From an uncultured Caulobacterales bacterium (GTDB taxonomy: Bacteria; Pseudomonadota; Alphaproteobacteria; Caulobacterales; Caulobacteraceae), in assembly GCA_903889785.1 (NCBI GenBank), contig CAISYT010000069.1, positions 1 through 14,168 on the forward strand: a stretch of DNA of 14,168 bases. The letters are read 5' to 3'. Positions 1 through 6,627 of the stretch are shown piece by piece. The first letter of the stretch is position 1; each line of letters starts with the position of its first letter. Position numbers and translations under genes: made by a program. A model generated the notes under the pieces. The model was not told where the DNA came from. It made no database searches and saw nothing but the letters and a program-made list of their open reading frames with translations.

Positions 1-721
1 CCTCGGCACCGCTGAACGCCTTGTCGACATCGAGCGGCAGAAAATTGGCCAGACTCGGTTCCGGCTCAAGCTCACCCGGGCTTTGTCCCACGACAGCGGT
101 GTAGTTGGCGCGGGCGATCCCTAGGTTGGATTGAGTGGTCGAGAGTCCGGATTGGGCGGCAGCATAGCGGGCCTGAGCTTGGGCCACATCGGTCCGGGTA
201 ACATCGCCAACGTCGAAGCGCGCCTGGGATTCTTCCAGCTGACGCCGCAGAATGGCGACGTTTTCCTGGCTGATCCGCACCGCTTCCTGCATCCGCCGCA
301 CATCGACATAGGCGGTCACAACCGTGCTGAGCACATTTGACTCGACCCGGCGCAGGTTCTGCTGGCCGGTGAGCACGTCAGCCTGGGTGGCGCTCAGCTG
401 GGCCGAGGCACGGCCGCCGGTATAGAGCGGCTGGGTTAAACTGACGCTGCTCGAGGAGCTGTTGCGGTCTGAGAGTATGCCGGGAAGATTGCTGTCGGTG
501 GCGTCGGCATTCAGATTCACACTCGGACGGAAGCCCGACTTGGCTTGAACGACAGACTCATCAAGTGCGCGCTGGGTGGCCCGCTGGGCCTGCAGCAAGG
601 GGTTGGTCTGGTAAGCCAGCGCAATCGCGTCGGCCAGGCTCTCAGCATCAACGGTGCCGGTCAGCCCAAGGCCGCACACGGCAGCAGCTGACATCAAGCA
701 GGCGCGCAAACGATTCGACAT
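1..721 (-). CDS. tolC: TolC-family outer membrane efflux/secretion channel, N-terminal part
   Basis: The reading frame opens at an ATG at 721-719 and stays open for 240 codons until it leaves the window, so the C-terminal part is missing. An SD-like GAGGA lies about 7 bases upstream of the ATG. The N-terminus is a signal peptide (about 26 residues, basic start then a hydrophobic core ending near VDA-ES). The mature part shows features of TolC outer membrane factors: LADAIALAYQTNPLLQAQ near the N-terminus, the SLTQPLYTGGR segment that leads into the first beta-barrel strands, and long Gln/Ala-rich helices with QARFDVGDVTRTDVAQAQAR. Family proteins form trimeric outer membrane and periplasmic tunnels for type I secretion or RND/ABC efflux. 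The upstream gene is a PCMT-like protein in the same direction, 89 bases away. The family call is firm; the partner pump or substrate cannot be told from here. Confidence 0.93.
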   Translation of the reverse strand, partial: MSNRLRACLMSAAAVCGLGLTGTVDAESLADAIALAYQTNPLLQAQRATQRALDESVVQAKSGFRPSVNLNADATDSNLPGILSDRNSSSSSVSLTQPLYTGGRASAQLSATQADVLTGQQNLRRVESNVLSTVVTAYVDVRRMQEAVRISQENVAILRRQLEESQARFDVGDVTRTDVAQAQARYAAAQSGLSTTQSNLGIARANYTAVVGQSPGELEPEPSLANFLPLDVDKAFSGAE

Positions 722-810
722 TGAAAATCCTCAGAAACCGGGAACGGCCGGGCTGATGGCAACGTTTGTTACACAGCTACGTTGCGCAGTTATTTTGCCC
801 TTGATGCGGT

Positions 811-1383
811 TTAGAACGCAAATCCGGCCAGGGCTTCGAAACCCGCCATGATCGGCGGGCTCGAATCGAAATCGGTCCTGCGTCCAGCGCCATCGTCTCC
901 GCGCACATAGATGACCGCCCGGCCCACCGGACCGGCACGCTCGACAACACCCAGACGGCCATTTGGTGCCAGGGCGTCAAGCCACGCCTGCGGCGCACGA
1001 TCGACTGCGCCCTCACAGACAATCAGGTCAAAACCGCCGTTTGCGACTGTTTTGAGGTCGTCACCATCGAGGCGATCAACGTGGAGACCCATGGCTTCCA
1101 GCACCAAGGCAGCATAGGGTGCTGCGATGGCCAGGGCCTTTTCACCGGCCACGGGCCGAAGCGCCTGCAACAATTTTCCCACATCGCGCGGCCGCAATAG
1201 CCAGCGGCCAGGAGCGTATTCGACTTCAGCATCGGCATAGGCCAGGTGCGCCTTGTCTGCCGGGGTCACGGTTTCACGCAGGACGACCCGCAGCGCATCC
1301 TGCAACGGTAGATCGGTCACATCGGCCGTACGAATCTGGCTCTCGACCATGTTGAGACGGGCGAGGGTGAAATCAGACGCCAT
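811..1383 (-). CDS. PCMT-like (protein-L-isoaspartate O-methyltransferase family) protein with degenerate SAM motif
   Basis: This encodes 190 residues. I chose the ATG at 1383 over one six codons upstream because a GAGG lies about 7 bases before it and the protein then begins MASDFTLARLNMVESQIRT, the usual start of alphaproteobacterial PCMT-like proteins (NMVESQIRT at residues 11-19). Active PCMTs repair isoaspartyl residues using SAM. The glycine-rich SAM loop expected at about residues 82-92 (GxGxG type) reads ALAIAAPYAA, with no glycine. The later fold segment is kept (VCEGAVDRAPQAWLDALAPNGRL, residues 122-144, given here in two parts: VCEGAVDRAPQ and AWLDALAPNGRL). It is therefore a family member by descent that may not bind SAM normally. 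It sits upstream of tolC on the same strand, so co-transcription is likely. Family call good, activity doubtful. Confidence 0.82.
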   Translation of the reverse strand: MASDFTLARLNMVESQIRTADVTDLPLQDALRVVLRETVTPADKAHLAYADAEVEYAPGRWLLRPRDVGKLLQALRPVAGEKALAIAAPYAALVLEAMGLHVDRLDGDDLKTVANGGFDLIVCEGAVDRAPQAWLDALAPNGRLGVVERAGPVGRAVIYVRGDDGAGRRTDFDSSPPIMAGFEALAGFAF

Positions 1384-1432
1384 GACGGTCCTCAAAAGCA
1401 CAGCCCCACGGGCTCAAGGTTCGGCTTAGGCG

Positions 1433-1462
1433 CTTATAGGTCGGGCCATAACTCCAATGCAA
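1433..1462 (-). promoter_or_regulatory. Candidate sigma-70-type promoter for the PCMT-like gene and tolC
   Basis: On the minus strand a -10-like TATAAG (1438-1433), within CTATAAGCGC, is preceded after 18 bases by a weak -35-like TTGCAT (1462-1457). The -10 ends about 50 bases before the ATG at 1383. The same ten-base string occurs at the dksA promoter candidate. The -35 match is poor, so this is tentative. Confidence 0.35.
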
Positions 1463-1542
1463 TGCAGGCCCGTTAGCCATTGCTCGTTGACGGCGCGTCT
1501 GATAGCGATCCGACCTCCCCGTGGGTAGACATGCCCCGGTGC

Positions 1543-1616
1543 GGCCTGGTGGCGGAGTGGTTACGTAGCGGACTGCAAATCCGTGCACCCGAGTTCGATT
1601 CTCGGCCAGGCCTCCA
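1543..1616 (+). tRNA. tRNA-Cys (anticodon GCA)
   Basis: A full cloverleaf can be folded by eye. The acceptor stem is GGCCTGG (1543-1549) with CCAGGCC (1606-1612). The anticodon stem GCGGA/TCCGT (1568-1572 / 1580-1584, one G-T pair) holds the loop CTGCAAA with anticodon GCA at 1575-1577. The T arm is CCGAG-TTCGATT-CTCGG (1589-1605). The discriminator is T1613, and CCA is encoded at 1614-1616. It stands alone between the PCMT-like gene and the Ldh pseudogene, on the opposite strand to both. Confidence 0.97.
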
Positions 1617-1743
1617 AACTTCCTGCATTGACGTCCATGACCGCCAGGGCCCTCGATCATCCCGAGAGACTAAGTCCTGGCATCCACGCCGACAGTCGGT
1701 GATCGATTGTCTTGAGTTTGGCGACGAGGCCCCTTGCCACGGC

Positions 1744-2819
1744 CTAGGCTGGTCGCGGCAATAGGTCGAACGGCCGGCCGACCAGATCGCCGGCCTTGCG
1801 TAGTTCGGCCACCACACTGAGCGGCACAGGAATACCGCTGAAGGCGCGGACCCGTTCTGATTCGGCGGCCCGTTCGCCGGGATACCGCGCACCCTGCGCC
1901 GAGGAAGCGCGATAGGTGGCAATCCAGGTCGCCATGTGGGCGTCGAAGGCATCGCGGCCGATCATCCGGTCGGGATTAATCACCATCAAAAAGCCGCTGA
2001 CATTGCCCGCACTGCCGCTGGCCGCGTTGGCGGCCGCGCTGGCGGCTGTCACCGAGGCGCTGAGCGACCCTGCCAGCACCTGCACCATCATGGCCAGGCC
2101 AATGCCCTTGTGACCCGCAATCGGCAGGGCCGCGCCGTTCAGGGCTGTCAGCGCGTCGGTCGTGGGCTCGCCGTTCGCTCCAATTGCCCAACCCTCGGGG
2201 ATGGGCTGATTGTCACGCAGGGCCTGGGTGAAATTGCCGCGCGCCACCACGCTGGCAGCGATGTCGAACACCAGGGATGGCTTGCCGGCAACCGGTGCGG
2301 CGAAGGCAATCGGATTGTTGCCGATCCCTGGGCGGGTAGATCCCGGCAAAGCCATCAGCGCCGGTGTTTCTTGGCACAAAAGGGCCACCATACCCTTCTC
2401 GGCAGCCTCCAGCACAAACTGACCCAGTGCTGCCAGATGGCCGCTGCGGCGCAGAATACAGGTCACAACCGAGGTCTCGCGCGCCAGGGCGACCGCCGCG
2501 CGCACCGCCTGCATGCCCATCGACTGGCCCAGACCGCCGTCGCCATCGACATACAGCACCCCGTCGCGGCGTTCGCTGGTCGGGTTGGGCTGGGCTGGGC
2601 ATTCACCTCGCCGCTGCGCACCTTCTCCAGATAGATCAGAATGCGGGCGACGCCGTGCGTATCGATACCCCGCAGGCTGGTGCGCACCAAAACATCGGCG
2701 GTGGCCTGCGCATCCTCTGCACGCGCGCCGGCGGCCGCAAAGACCGAGGCCGTCCAGCGGCGCAGATCATCAGCGGCGAAAAAAGGTGTCGCATTAGCTT
2801 TGACGGCGTCGCTCGGCAT
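1744..2819 (-). pseudogene. Malate/L-lactate dehydrogenase-family (Ldh) oxidoreductase gene, frameshifted
   Basis: Two frames together make one NAD(P)-dependent dehydrogenase of the Ldh_2 family (type-2 malate/lactate, ureidoglycolate or 2,3-diketogulonate type). The first frame starts at ATG 2819 and carries the family motif DTHGVARI (residues 53-60) up to about GEVNAQP (residue 76). The second frame resumes with NPTSERRDG and the conserved VDGDGGLGQ, then SGHLAALGQF, GIGNNPIAFAAP and GHKGIGLAMM, and stops at 1744. The break coincides with a run of 2.8 copies of a 5-base unit at 2587-2600. Removing one unit restores GEVNAQPNPTSERRDGVLYVDGDGG and a 356-residue protein, close to the usual family length of about 350. 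As written, the first frame ends early in out-of-frame residues and the second lacks the N-terminal part of the fold. Substrate is not predictable. A sequencing or assembly error is the main alternative to true loss. Confidence 0.85.
2587..2600. repeat. Short tandem repeat GGGCT x2.8 at the Ldh frameshift
   Basis: The plus strand reads GGGCTGGGCTGGGC (AGCCC units on the coding strand). The unit length of 5 is not a multiple of 3, so gain or loss of one copy shifts the reading frame of the Ldh gene. One copy fewer gives an intact gene, which points to slippage duplication as the lesion. Confidence 0.8.
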
Positions 2820-2960
2820 GGCGTCAGGTCCGTAAGTTGGCGTTCAGCGTCAGGGTTTCCTAGCAGCTCTTTGCGCCGACTGGGCCCCTCGTGGCCATAG
2901 TCCGCCGTGGACGGCGACGGTCCGATAGGCCGCTTGATCATCTGGTGTATCGCAGACGCC

Positions 2961-2989
2961 TTGCGCGGTGCGGGGGCTCGTCGTATAGC
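2961..2989 (+). promoter_or_regulatory. Promoter of tRNA-Asn
   Basis: A -35-like TTGCGC (2961-2966), a 17-base spacer and a -10-like TATAGC (2984-2989) end 18 bases before the mature tRNA 5' end. This spacing fits a transcription start a few bases upstream of the tRNA. Confidence 0.55.
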
Positions 2990-3007
2990 CGCGACTTCGA
3001 GCGCTGT

Positions 3008-3082
3008 TCCGCGGTAGCTCAGTGGTAGAGCAGCCGGCTGTTAACCGGCTGGTCGTAGGTTCGAATCCTACCCGCGGAGCCA
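3008..3082 (+). tRNA. tRNA-Asn (anticodon GTT)
   Basis: The acceptor stem TCCGCGG (3008-3014) pairs with CCGCGGA (3072-3078). The anticodon stem GCCGG/CCGGC (3033-3037 / 3045-3049) holds the loop CTGTTAA with anticodon GTT at 3040-3042. The T arm is GTAGG-TTCGAAT-CCTAC (3055-3071). The discriminator is G3079 and CCA is encoded at 3080-3082. A TCCCC/GGGGA hairpin starts two bases after the CCA and could help end transcription, though it lacks an adjacent T-run. Confidence 0.97.
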
Positions 3083-3271
3083 CTCCCCTTGTTTTCATTG
3101 GGGAATCGACGTGTGGCTGCTTTTTTGGCCAACTACTGGACATGTCCCTATACATCTTGACCGGTACTCCCCTTCCCCACCTTATCGGTGACGCCGTGAT
3201 GGCTTGCCGACGCGGTGGGAGGCCGACGCCTAATAGCCGACTGGGCGGCGTCCTGCGGTTAAGCTTACCCC

Positions 3272-3299
3272 CACCCCCTATCGATCCCGGCAGGGGGTG
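3272..3299. repeat. Perfect inverted repeat, 8-bp arms
   Basis: CACCCCCT (3272-3279) and AGGGGGTG (3292-3299) are perfect complements around a 12-base loop. There is no following T-run, so it is not a classical terminator in either direction. Confidence 0.65.
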
Positions 3300-3303
3300 C
3301 CTG

Positions 3304-3324
3304 CATGGCTATATATTGGCCATG
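3304..3324. repeat. Inverted repeat CATGGC...GCCATG with AT-rich loop
   Basis: Six-base arms CATGGC (3304-3309) and GCCATG (3319-3324) flank the loop TATATATTG. It lies five bases after the 3272-3299 hairpin. It could be an operator or simply part of a folded RNA; nothing decides between them. Confidence 0.5.
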
Positions 3325-3360
3325 TGAATGGGGCGGTGGTTTAGGCTTAGAGCTGCTAGG

Positions 3361-3385
3361 CTGCTGCTGCTGCTGCCGTCGGCAG
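3361..3385. repeat. (CTG)5 run merging into a palindrome
   Basis: Five CTG units (3361-3375) run into CTGCCG-T-CGGCAG (3373-3385), a near-perfect palindrome with a one-base centre. The repeat lies outside any supported gene. Confidence 0.6.
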
Positions 3386-3530
3386 TTTGGGCTGACAGAG
3401 CCTTCAAGTAATCTGCGACAAGCGTTTGTAGGGTGCCAAGCCTGCGCCAAATTGAAGCCAAACCAGGATGCTTTAGATGTCGGTCGCGCGCGTAGTATCG
3501 TTGCTCAGTCATCAGGAGGAGAAGGCACAG

Positions 3531-4166
3531 ATGTCAGACCTGTTCGATCCTCGCCGCAGGCTCTTGCTCGCCGGCGGTGGCGCCTTCTTCGCCTGCCCCG
3601 CCTGGGCGCAGGCCCCTACACAGCTGAATTTTTCAGTCTATCGCAATGGGATGAAGGTCGGTGACCACGAAGTGACCTTCGACCGATCCGGCGGCGACCT
3701 TTCCGTCACGATTAAGGTTGGCATGGCCCTGGCGGTCGGCGGCATGCTGAATGTGCGCTACGCCCATGATGCGCGTGAGCGGTGGGTCGGCGGCCGGTTC
3801 AGTGCCCTGGAGACCCGCACCGACACGAATGGCAAGATCGAGCAGGTCAGCGCCCGCCGCACCGCCAACGGAATCAGCGTTGATCGCAAGGGCGGAACGA
3901 TCCTTTTGCCCGCCGACGCCCTGCCCCTAACCCACTGGAATTCTCAGGTTTTCGCTGGCCGAATGTTCAACCCGCAGAACGGAAAGCTGTTGAAGGTCAC
4001 CGTATCTAAGGGCGACGACCAACCGCCCGGGGGTGCCCGCGCCGCTTCGAGCTGGATGCTGAGTGGCGAAAGCCAGGTTCAGGTCTGGTACGACGCCGCC
4101 GGCGTCTGGACCGCCCTGCGCGGCCGACTGCCGGATCGCTCGACGATGGAATATCGCCGGGTCTAG
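3531..4166 (+). CDS. Exported DUF6134-like protein
   Basis: This encodes 211 residues. The ATG at 3531 is chosen over an in-frame ATG at 3477 because AGGAGGAGAAGG lies just upstream and the protein then begins with a signal peptide. That peptide has a Tat-like RRRLLLAGG (residues 8-16), a hydrophobic stretch and a likely cut at AWA-QA (about residues 24-26). The mature part is a beta-rich small domain beginning QLNFSVYRNGMKVGDHEVTF, followed by ALETRTDTNGK and a C-terminal LRGRLPDRSTMEYRR. This pattern matches the DUF6134 family of secreted proteins of unknown function. The RR pair lacks a consensus Tat SRRxFLK, so Sec export is possible. The gene is followed 14 bases later by a small membrane peptide. 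Function unknown. Confidence 0.8.
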   Translation: MSDLFDPRRRLLLAGGGAFFACPAWAQAPTQLNFSVYRNGMKVGDHEVTFDRSGGDLSVTIKVGMALAVGGMLNVRYAHDARERWVGGRFSALETRTDTNGKIEQVSARRTANGISVDRKGGTILLPADALPLTHWNSQVFAGRMFNPQNGKLLKVTVSKGDDQPPGGARAASSWMLSGESQVQVWYDAAGVWTALRGRLPDRSTMEYRRV

Positions 4167-4180
4167 AGGCGTCTGCGCGG

Positions 4181-4285
4181 ATGAAAACACCCCAGCCGCT
4201 CAAGCCCTCGCCCTTCACGCTAGCCTTCGTGGGGATTGTGGTGTTGGCGCTGCTGATCACCCGCAAGATTTTCATGGCGTTCTAG
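4181..4285 (+). CDS. Small single-pass membrane peptide, 34 residues
   Basis: ATG at 4181 to TAG at 4283-4285. The peptide has a polar Pro/Lys N-terminus (MKTPQPLKPS), one hydrophobic segment at about residues 12-26 (FTLAFVGIVVLALLI) and a basic end (TRK). This is a coherent transmembrane topology rather than a random frame. It begins 14 bases after the stop of the DUF6134-like gene, with GAGG about 11 bases upstream of the ATG, so the two may form a small operon. I do not recognise a family. Its shortness is the main doubt. Confidence 0.5.
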   Translation: MKTPQPLKPSPFTLAFVGIVVLALLITRKIFMAF

Positions 4286-4317
4286 CCGTCGAATGGGGCC
4301 GCCGGGGTTCGCGCCGG

Positions 4318-4899
4318 CTAGTTCTCCTGCGCTGCGGCGGCCGGATACCAGAACTGGGTGTGGCAGGCCTCGCAGACGTCCTCAATCTGAATTCTACCCG
4401 CGAGCAGGGCGGGAACATCGCGTCGGTTCGCTGCCGCCAGCGCTTCACTCCATGCATCCTGAAGTCCCTTGGCGGCCTTGAGAAACGCGGGTCGCTTGCT
4501 GCGTTTGAGGGCGGCGATCTGATCCGCCAGAAGATAACCCTTGCCGCCGGCGACCACCCCGCCGTCAGGCACGATCTTGCGGTCGGGCATCACCAGCAGA
4601 TTGGCGACCTCGGTCATGGTGACGGCCCCACGACGCACATTGGCCCAGGCGGAATCGATCTCCTCGGGGGCTCGCCTTGCGGGTCTAGGCAGGATCGGTG
4701 AGGATTTCGAGCAGGTTCCAGGTATCCGTCGCCGCCGGTGCGACCAGATTGAGCATCAGTTCCTGGTTGCTGACCACCGCAATGGCCCCGCCATCACGGC
4801 CTCCGGCACCGTAGAGGGCACCGAGGGCCGCGCGCAGCCCGCGAGCGATGGGAGCAGCAGGCACGTTGTGAACATTGCCTTAGGAGGTCTTGCCCGCAT
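4318..4899 (-). pseudogene. Decayed c-type cytochrome lipoprotein gene
   Basis: Pieces in three frames make one heme protein. The 5' piece (ATG at 4899, 4875 or 4914; 4899 has GGAG about 9 bases upstream) encodes a lipoprotein-type leader, LPSLAGC followed by a Pro/Ser linker, and stops at 4758-4756. The middle frame reads NQELMLNLVAPAATDTWNLLEI and meets a TAG at 4687-4685. The 3' frame reads PEEIDSAWANVRRGAVTMTE and ends with the heme motif CEACH followed by TQFWYP, stopping at 4318. Joining middle to 3' needs removal of one C from the C5 run at 4670-4666 and a change of the TAG. Joining 5' to middle needs a further frame change near 4780-4770. Intact relatives are expected to be envelope monoheme cytochromes of unknown role. 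With three lesions a simple sequencing slip is less likely than true decay. The exact 5' end is uncertain. Confidence 0.7.
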
Positions 4900-4981
4900 C
4901 GCCCTGCGCTCCATCCGCCGCCAAACGGCGACGCGATCAGGATGACGGGCTCGATCTTGAATTCATTGACGCTGCGCAAAT

Positions 4982-5743
4982 TCAGACTCGCGTCTCGCTC
5001 GTCACGTGGCGACGCGACACAAAAATGGCATCGATGTCGACGGGCTTGAGCAGTCGGTAGTCACCCGGCGCAAGGTCGGCGGGCAGGTCCAGAGCCCCGA
5101 TCCTATCCCGATGCAAGGCGGTGACATGGTTGCCAACCGCGGCGAACATGCGGCGCACTTGATGGTAACGGCCTTCGGTGACGGTGAGATAGGCGGTACG
5201 GTCGTCAAGCGGCTCGAGGGTCGCGGGGGCCAGGGGTTTATCCTCCCCATCCAGCATCAGGGTTCCACGGGCAAAGGCCTCGCCCTCCGCGCCGCTGAGC
5301 GGTCGGTCCAGCGTCGCCAGGTATCGTTTGGGCATGTGGCTGCGCGGGCTGATCACCCGGTGCAGCAAGGCGCCGTCGTCGGTCAGCAGCAAGAGGCCCG
5401 AGGTTTCCTTGTCCAGCCGGCCAATCGTCGACAGGGCCGGATCGCGCCGGCGCCAGCGTTCGGGCAGCAGGTCATAGACCAGGGCACCGCTCTCCTTGTG
5501 CGAACAGGTCACGCCAAGCGGCTTATGCAGCATCAGGGCAAAACCGGGTGTTGGGTCTACCGGCTGGCCGCGCACGGTCATGCGCTGGGGCAATGCCGGA
5601 TCGAGCGCGATCCTGTCGTCAGAATGGGTCAGGCGTTCGCCATCCAGCATGATCCAGCCGGCGCGCACCATCTGCTCGATATCACGCCGCGAGCCATAGC
5701 CCATATTGGCCAGAAGTCGGTCGAGCCGCAGAGCCTTGCTCAA
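4982..5743 (-). CDS. rsuA: RsuA-type 16S rRNA pseudouridine synthase
   Basis: This encodes 253 residues. An S4 RNA-binding domain lies at about residues 5-65 (RLDRLLANMGYGSRRDIEQM), followed by the pseudouridine synthase domain with LHKPLGVTCSHKE (72-84), the catalytic-Asp motif GRLDKETSGLLLLT (108-121, Asp111) and EGRYHQVRRMFA. CSHKE is closer to RsuA (uridine 516 of 16S rRNA) than to the RluB/E/F forms, but target choice in this family is hard to read from sequence. The start is a TTG at 5743-5741 that overlaps the TGA of the RsmC-like gene (TTGA). Later starts would cut the S4 domain, so the rare TTG is accepted. It is the last gene of a four-gene overlapping operon. Confidence 0.82.
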   Translation of the reverse strand: MSKALRLDRLLANMGYGSRRDIEQMVRAGWIMLDGERLTHSDDRIALDPALPQRMTVRGQPVDPTPGFALMLHKPLGVTCSHKESGALVYDLLPERWRRRDPALSTIGRLDKETSGLLLLTDDGALLHRVISPRSHMPKRYLATLDRPLSGAEGEAFARGTLMLDGEDKPLAPATLEPLDDRTAYLTVTEGRYHQVRRMFAAVGNHVTALHRDRIGALDLPADLAPGDYRLLKPVDIDAIFVSRRHVTSETRV

Positions 5744-6627
5744 CGCCGCGCCTCATAAACCTTGTAGAGTCCGGTCTGGCCCTTGAGCATTACCGTAGAG
5801 AAGCGCGGTGCCAGCACGGCCTCGTAGGGTAGCTGCCGGTTAGCCACGAGCCAGCAAACCCCACCCTTTCGTAAGCTGGCAGAGGCCTTGTCGATAAAGG
5901 CCGCGCCCAGGGCGTCATCCTTCTGGCCGGCAGCATGGAAGGGCGGATTCATGACGACGAAATCCAGGCCCTCCAACGGGGCCGTGCGGACGTCGGTCCA
6001 CAGGATTTCAGCCCTCGGGTCGTCGATATTGCGCCTGGCCGCCTCCACGGCGCGGCGGTCGATGTCGATCATCACCAAACGCGTAACGGCGGGATGGGCC
6101 AAAACATCGCGTGCCAGCACACCGATGCCGCAGCCCAGGTCTACCCCCACCCCCTTCAGAGGCGGCAGAGACGCCAGCAGCAGAGCCGTGCCGGGGTCGA
6201 TGCGGTCCCAGCTGAAAACCCCAGGCTGGGTCCAAAGCCCACCTGCCTGTTGCGGTCCGCCTAAGGCCATGGCCTCGTCAAGGCCGGTCAGGGCATTGGG
6301 GCGCGCCACCAAACAGATGCGATGGTGGGCCTTGGCGCTTTCCTGCACGGCGCAGCCAAATGCCTCGAGCTCGCTCTTGATGCGTCCGCCGCCGGCCGTT
6401 TTCAACGCCAAAGCGGTCAGCACCCCACCCGGTTTCAGGGCTGCCAGACCCGCCGCCAGAGCATAACGCCGCTCAAGCACACCGGGCGGGGCCAGGAGGG
6501 TGAGTTCATCCAAGGACGCGGGCGTACAGGCCTCCAGTGCCTGCGCACCGGGACTCAGGGGCGAAAACTGGGTCCCGCTTCCAGCCACCAGCCTTAGCGG
6601 TGGCTGGCCAAAGACAGCGGCCTTCAT
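5740..6627 (-). CDS. rsmC: RsmC-like 16S rRNA guanine-N2 methyltransferase
   Basis: This encodes 295 residues. The C-terminal half is a class I SAM methyltransferase: motif I VDLGCGIGVLARDVL (162-176), the acidic strand end MIDID (186-190), and NPPF (227-230), the catalytic motif of N-methyltransferases acting on exocyclic amines. The N-terminal half (about 1-150) is a weaker copy of the same fold, as in RsmC/RlmG proteins. The RsmC of E. coli methylates G1207 of 16S rRNA; that target is inferred here. The ATG at 6627 is chosen over an upstream start at 6669 because it overlaps the TGA of the ABC transporter gene as ATGA. It is followed by rsuA with another 4-base overlap, so two 16S-modifying enzymes are translationally coupled. 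Confidence 0.8.
   Translation of the reverse strand: MKAAVFGQPPLRLVAGSGTQFSPLSPGAQALEACTPASLDELTLLAPPGVLERRYALAAGLAALKPGGVLTALALKTAGGGRIKSELEAFGCAVQESAKAHHRICLVARPNALTGLDEAMALGGPQQAGGLWTQPGVFSWDRIDPGTALLLASLPPLKGVGVDLGCGIGVLARDVLAHPAVTRLVMIDIDRRAVEAARRNIDDPRAEILWTDVRTAPLEGLDFVVMNPPFHAAGQKDDALGAAFIDKASASLRKGGVCWLVANRQLPYEAVLAPRFSTVMLKGQTGLYKVYEARR

Larger units (their letters stand above)
3083..3530. other. Gene-free stretch with several inverted repeats
   Basis: I find no convincing gene in these 448 bases. Open frames here lack ribosome binding sites, and their codon use does not show the GC-rich third positions of the neighbours. What can be seen is a possible weak tRNA terminator near 3084-3103, an 8-bp hairpin at 3272-3299, a 6-bp hairpin at 3304-3324, and a CTG run running into a palindrome at 3361-3385. 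The part from about 3300 to 3480 looks less GC-rich than the coding regions. It could be the leader of the downstream DUF6134 gene, a small RNA, or decayed sequence. Confidence 0.6.

Noticed and set aside
1480..1764. 94-residue plus-strand open frame over tRNA-Cys
   Set aside because: It reads through the tRNA gene and has no support as a protein.
1936..2634. 232-residue plus-strand open frame antisense to the Ldh gene
   Set aside because: It is a shadow frame of a GC-rich gene; the motifs on the minus strand are clearly the real coding sequence.
2463..2819. Short independent 118-residue protein from the first half of the Ldh gene
   Set aside because: After about residue 76 its sequence is the out-of-frame translation of the conserved VDGDGG region, so it is a frameshift product.
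3022..3327. 101-residue plus-strand open frame overlapping tRNA-Asn
   Set aside because: It begins inside the tRNA and its residues show no domain character.
3361..3375. (CTG)5 as a phase-variation repeat
   Set aside because: It is outside any supported gene and a triplet unit would not shift frame.
3309..3512. 67-residue minus-strand open frame upstream of the DUF6134-like gene
   Set aside because: It has no ribosome binding site, its third codon positions are not GC-rich like neighbours, and its serine run is just the CTG repeat read on the other strand.
3008..3530. Integrative element inserted at tRNA-Asn
   Set aside because: No integrase and no second copy of the tRNA 3' end are visible in the window.
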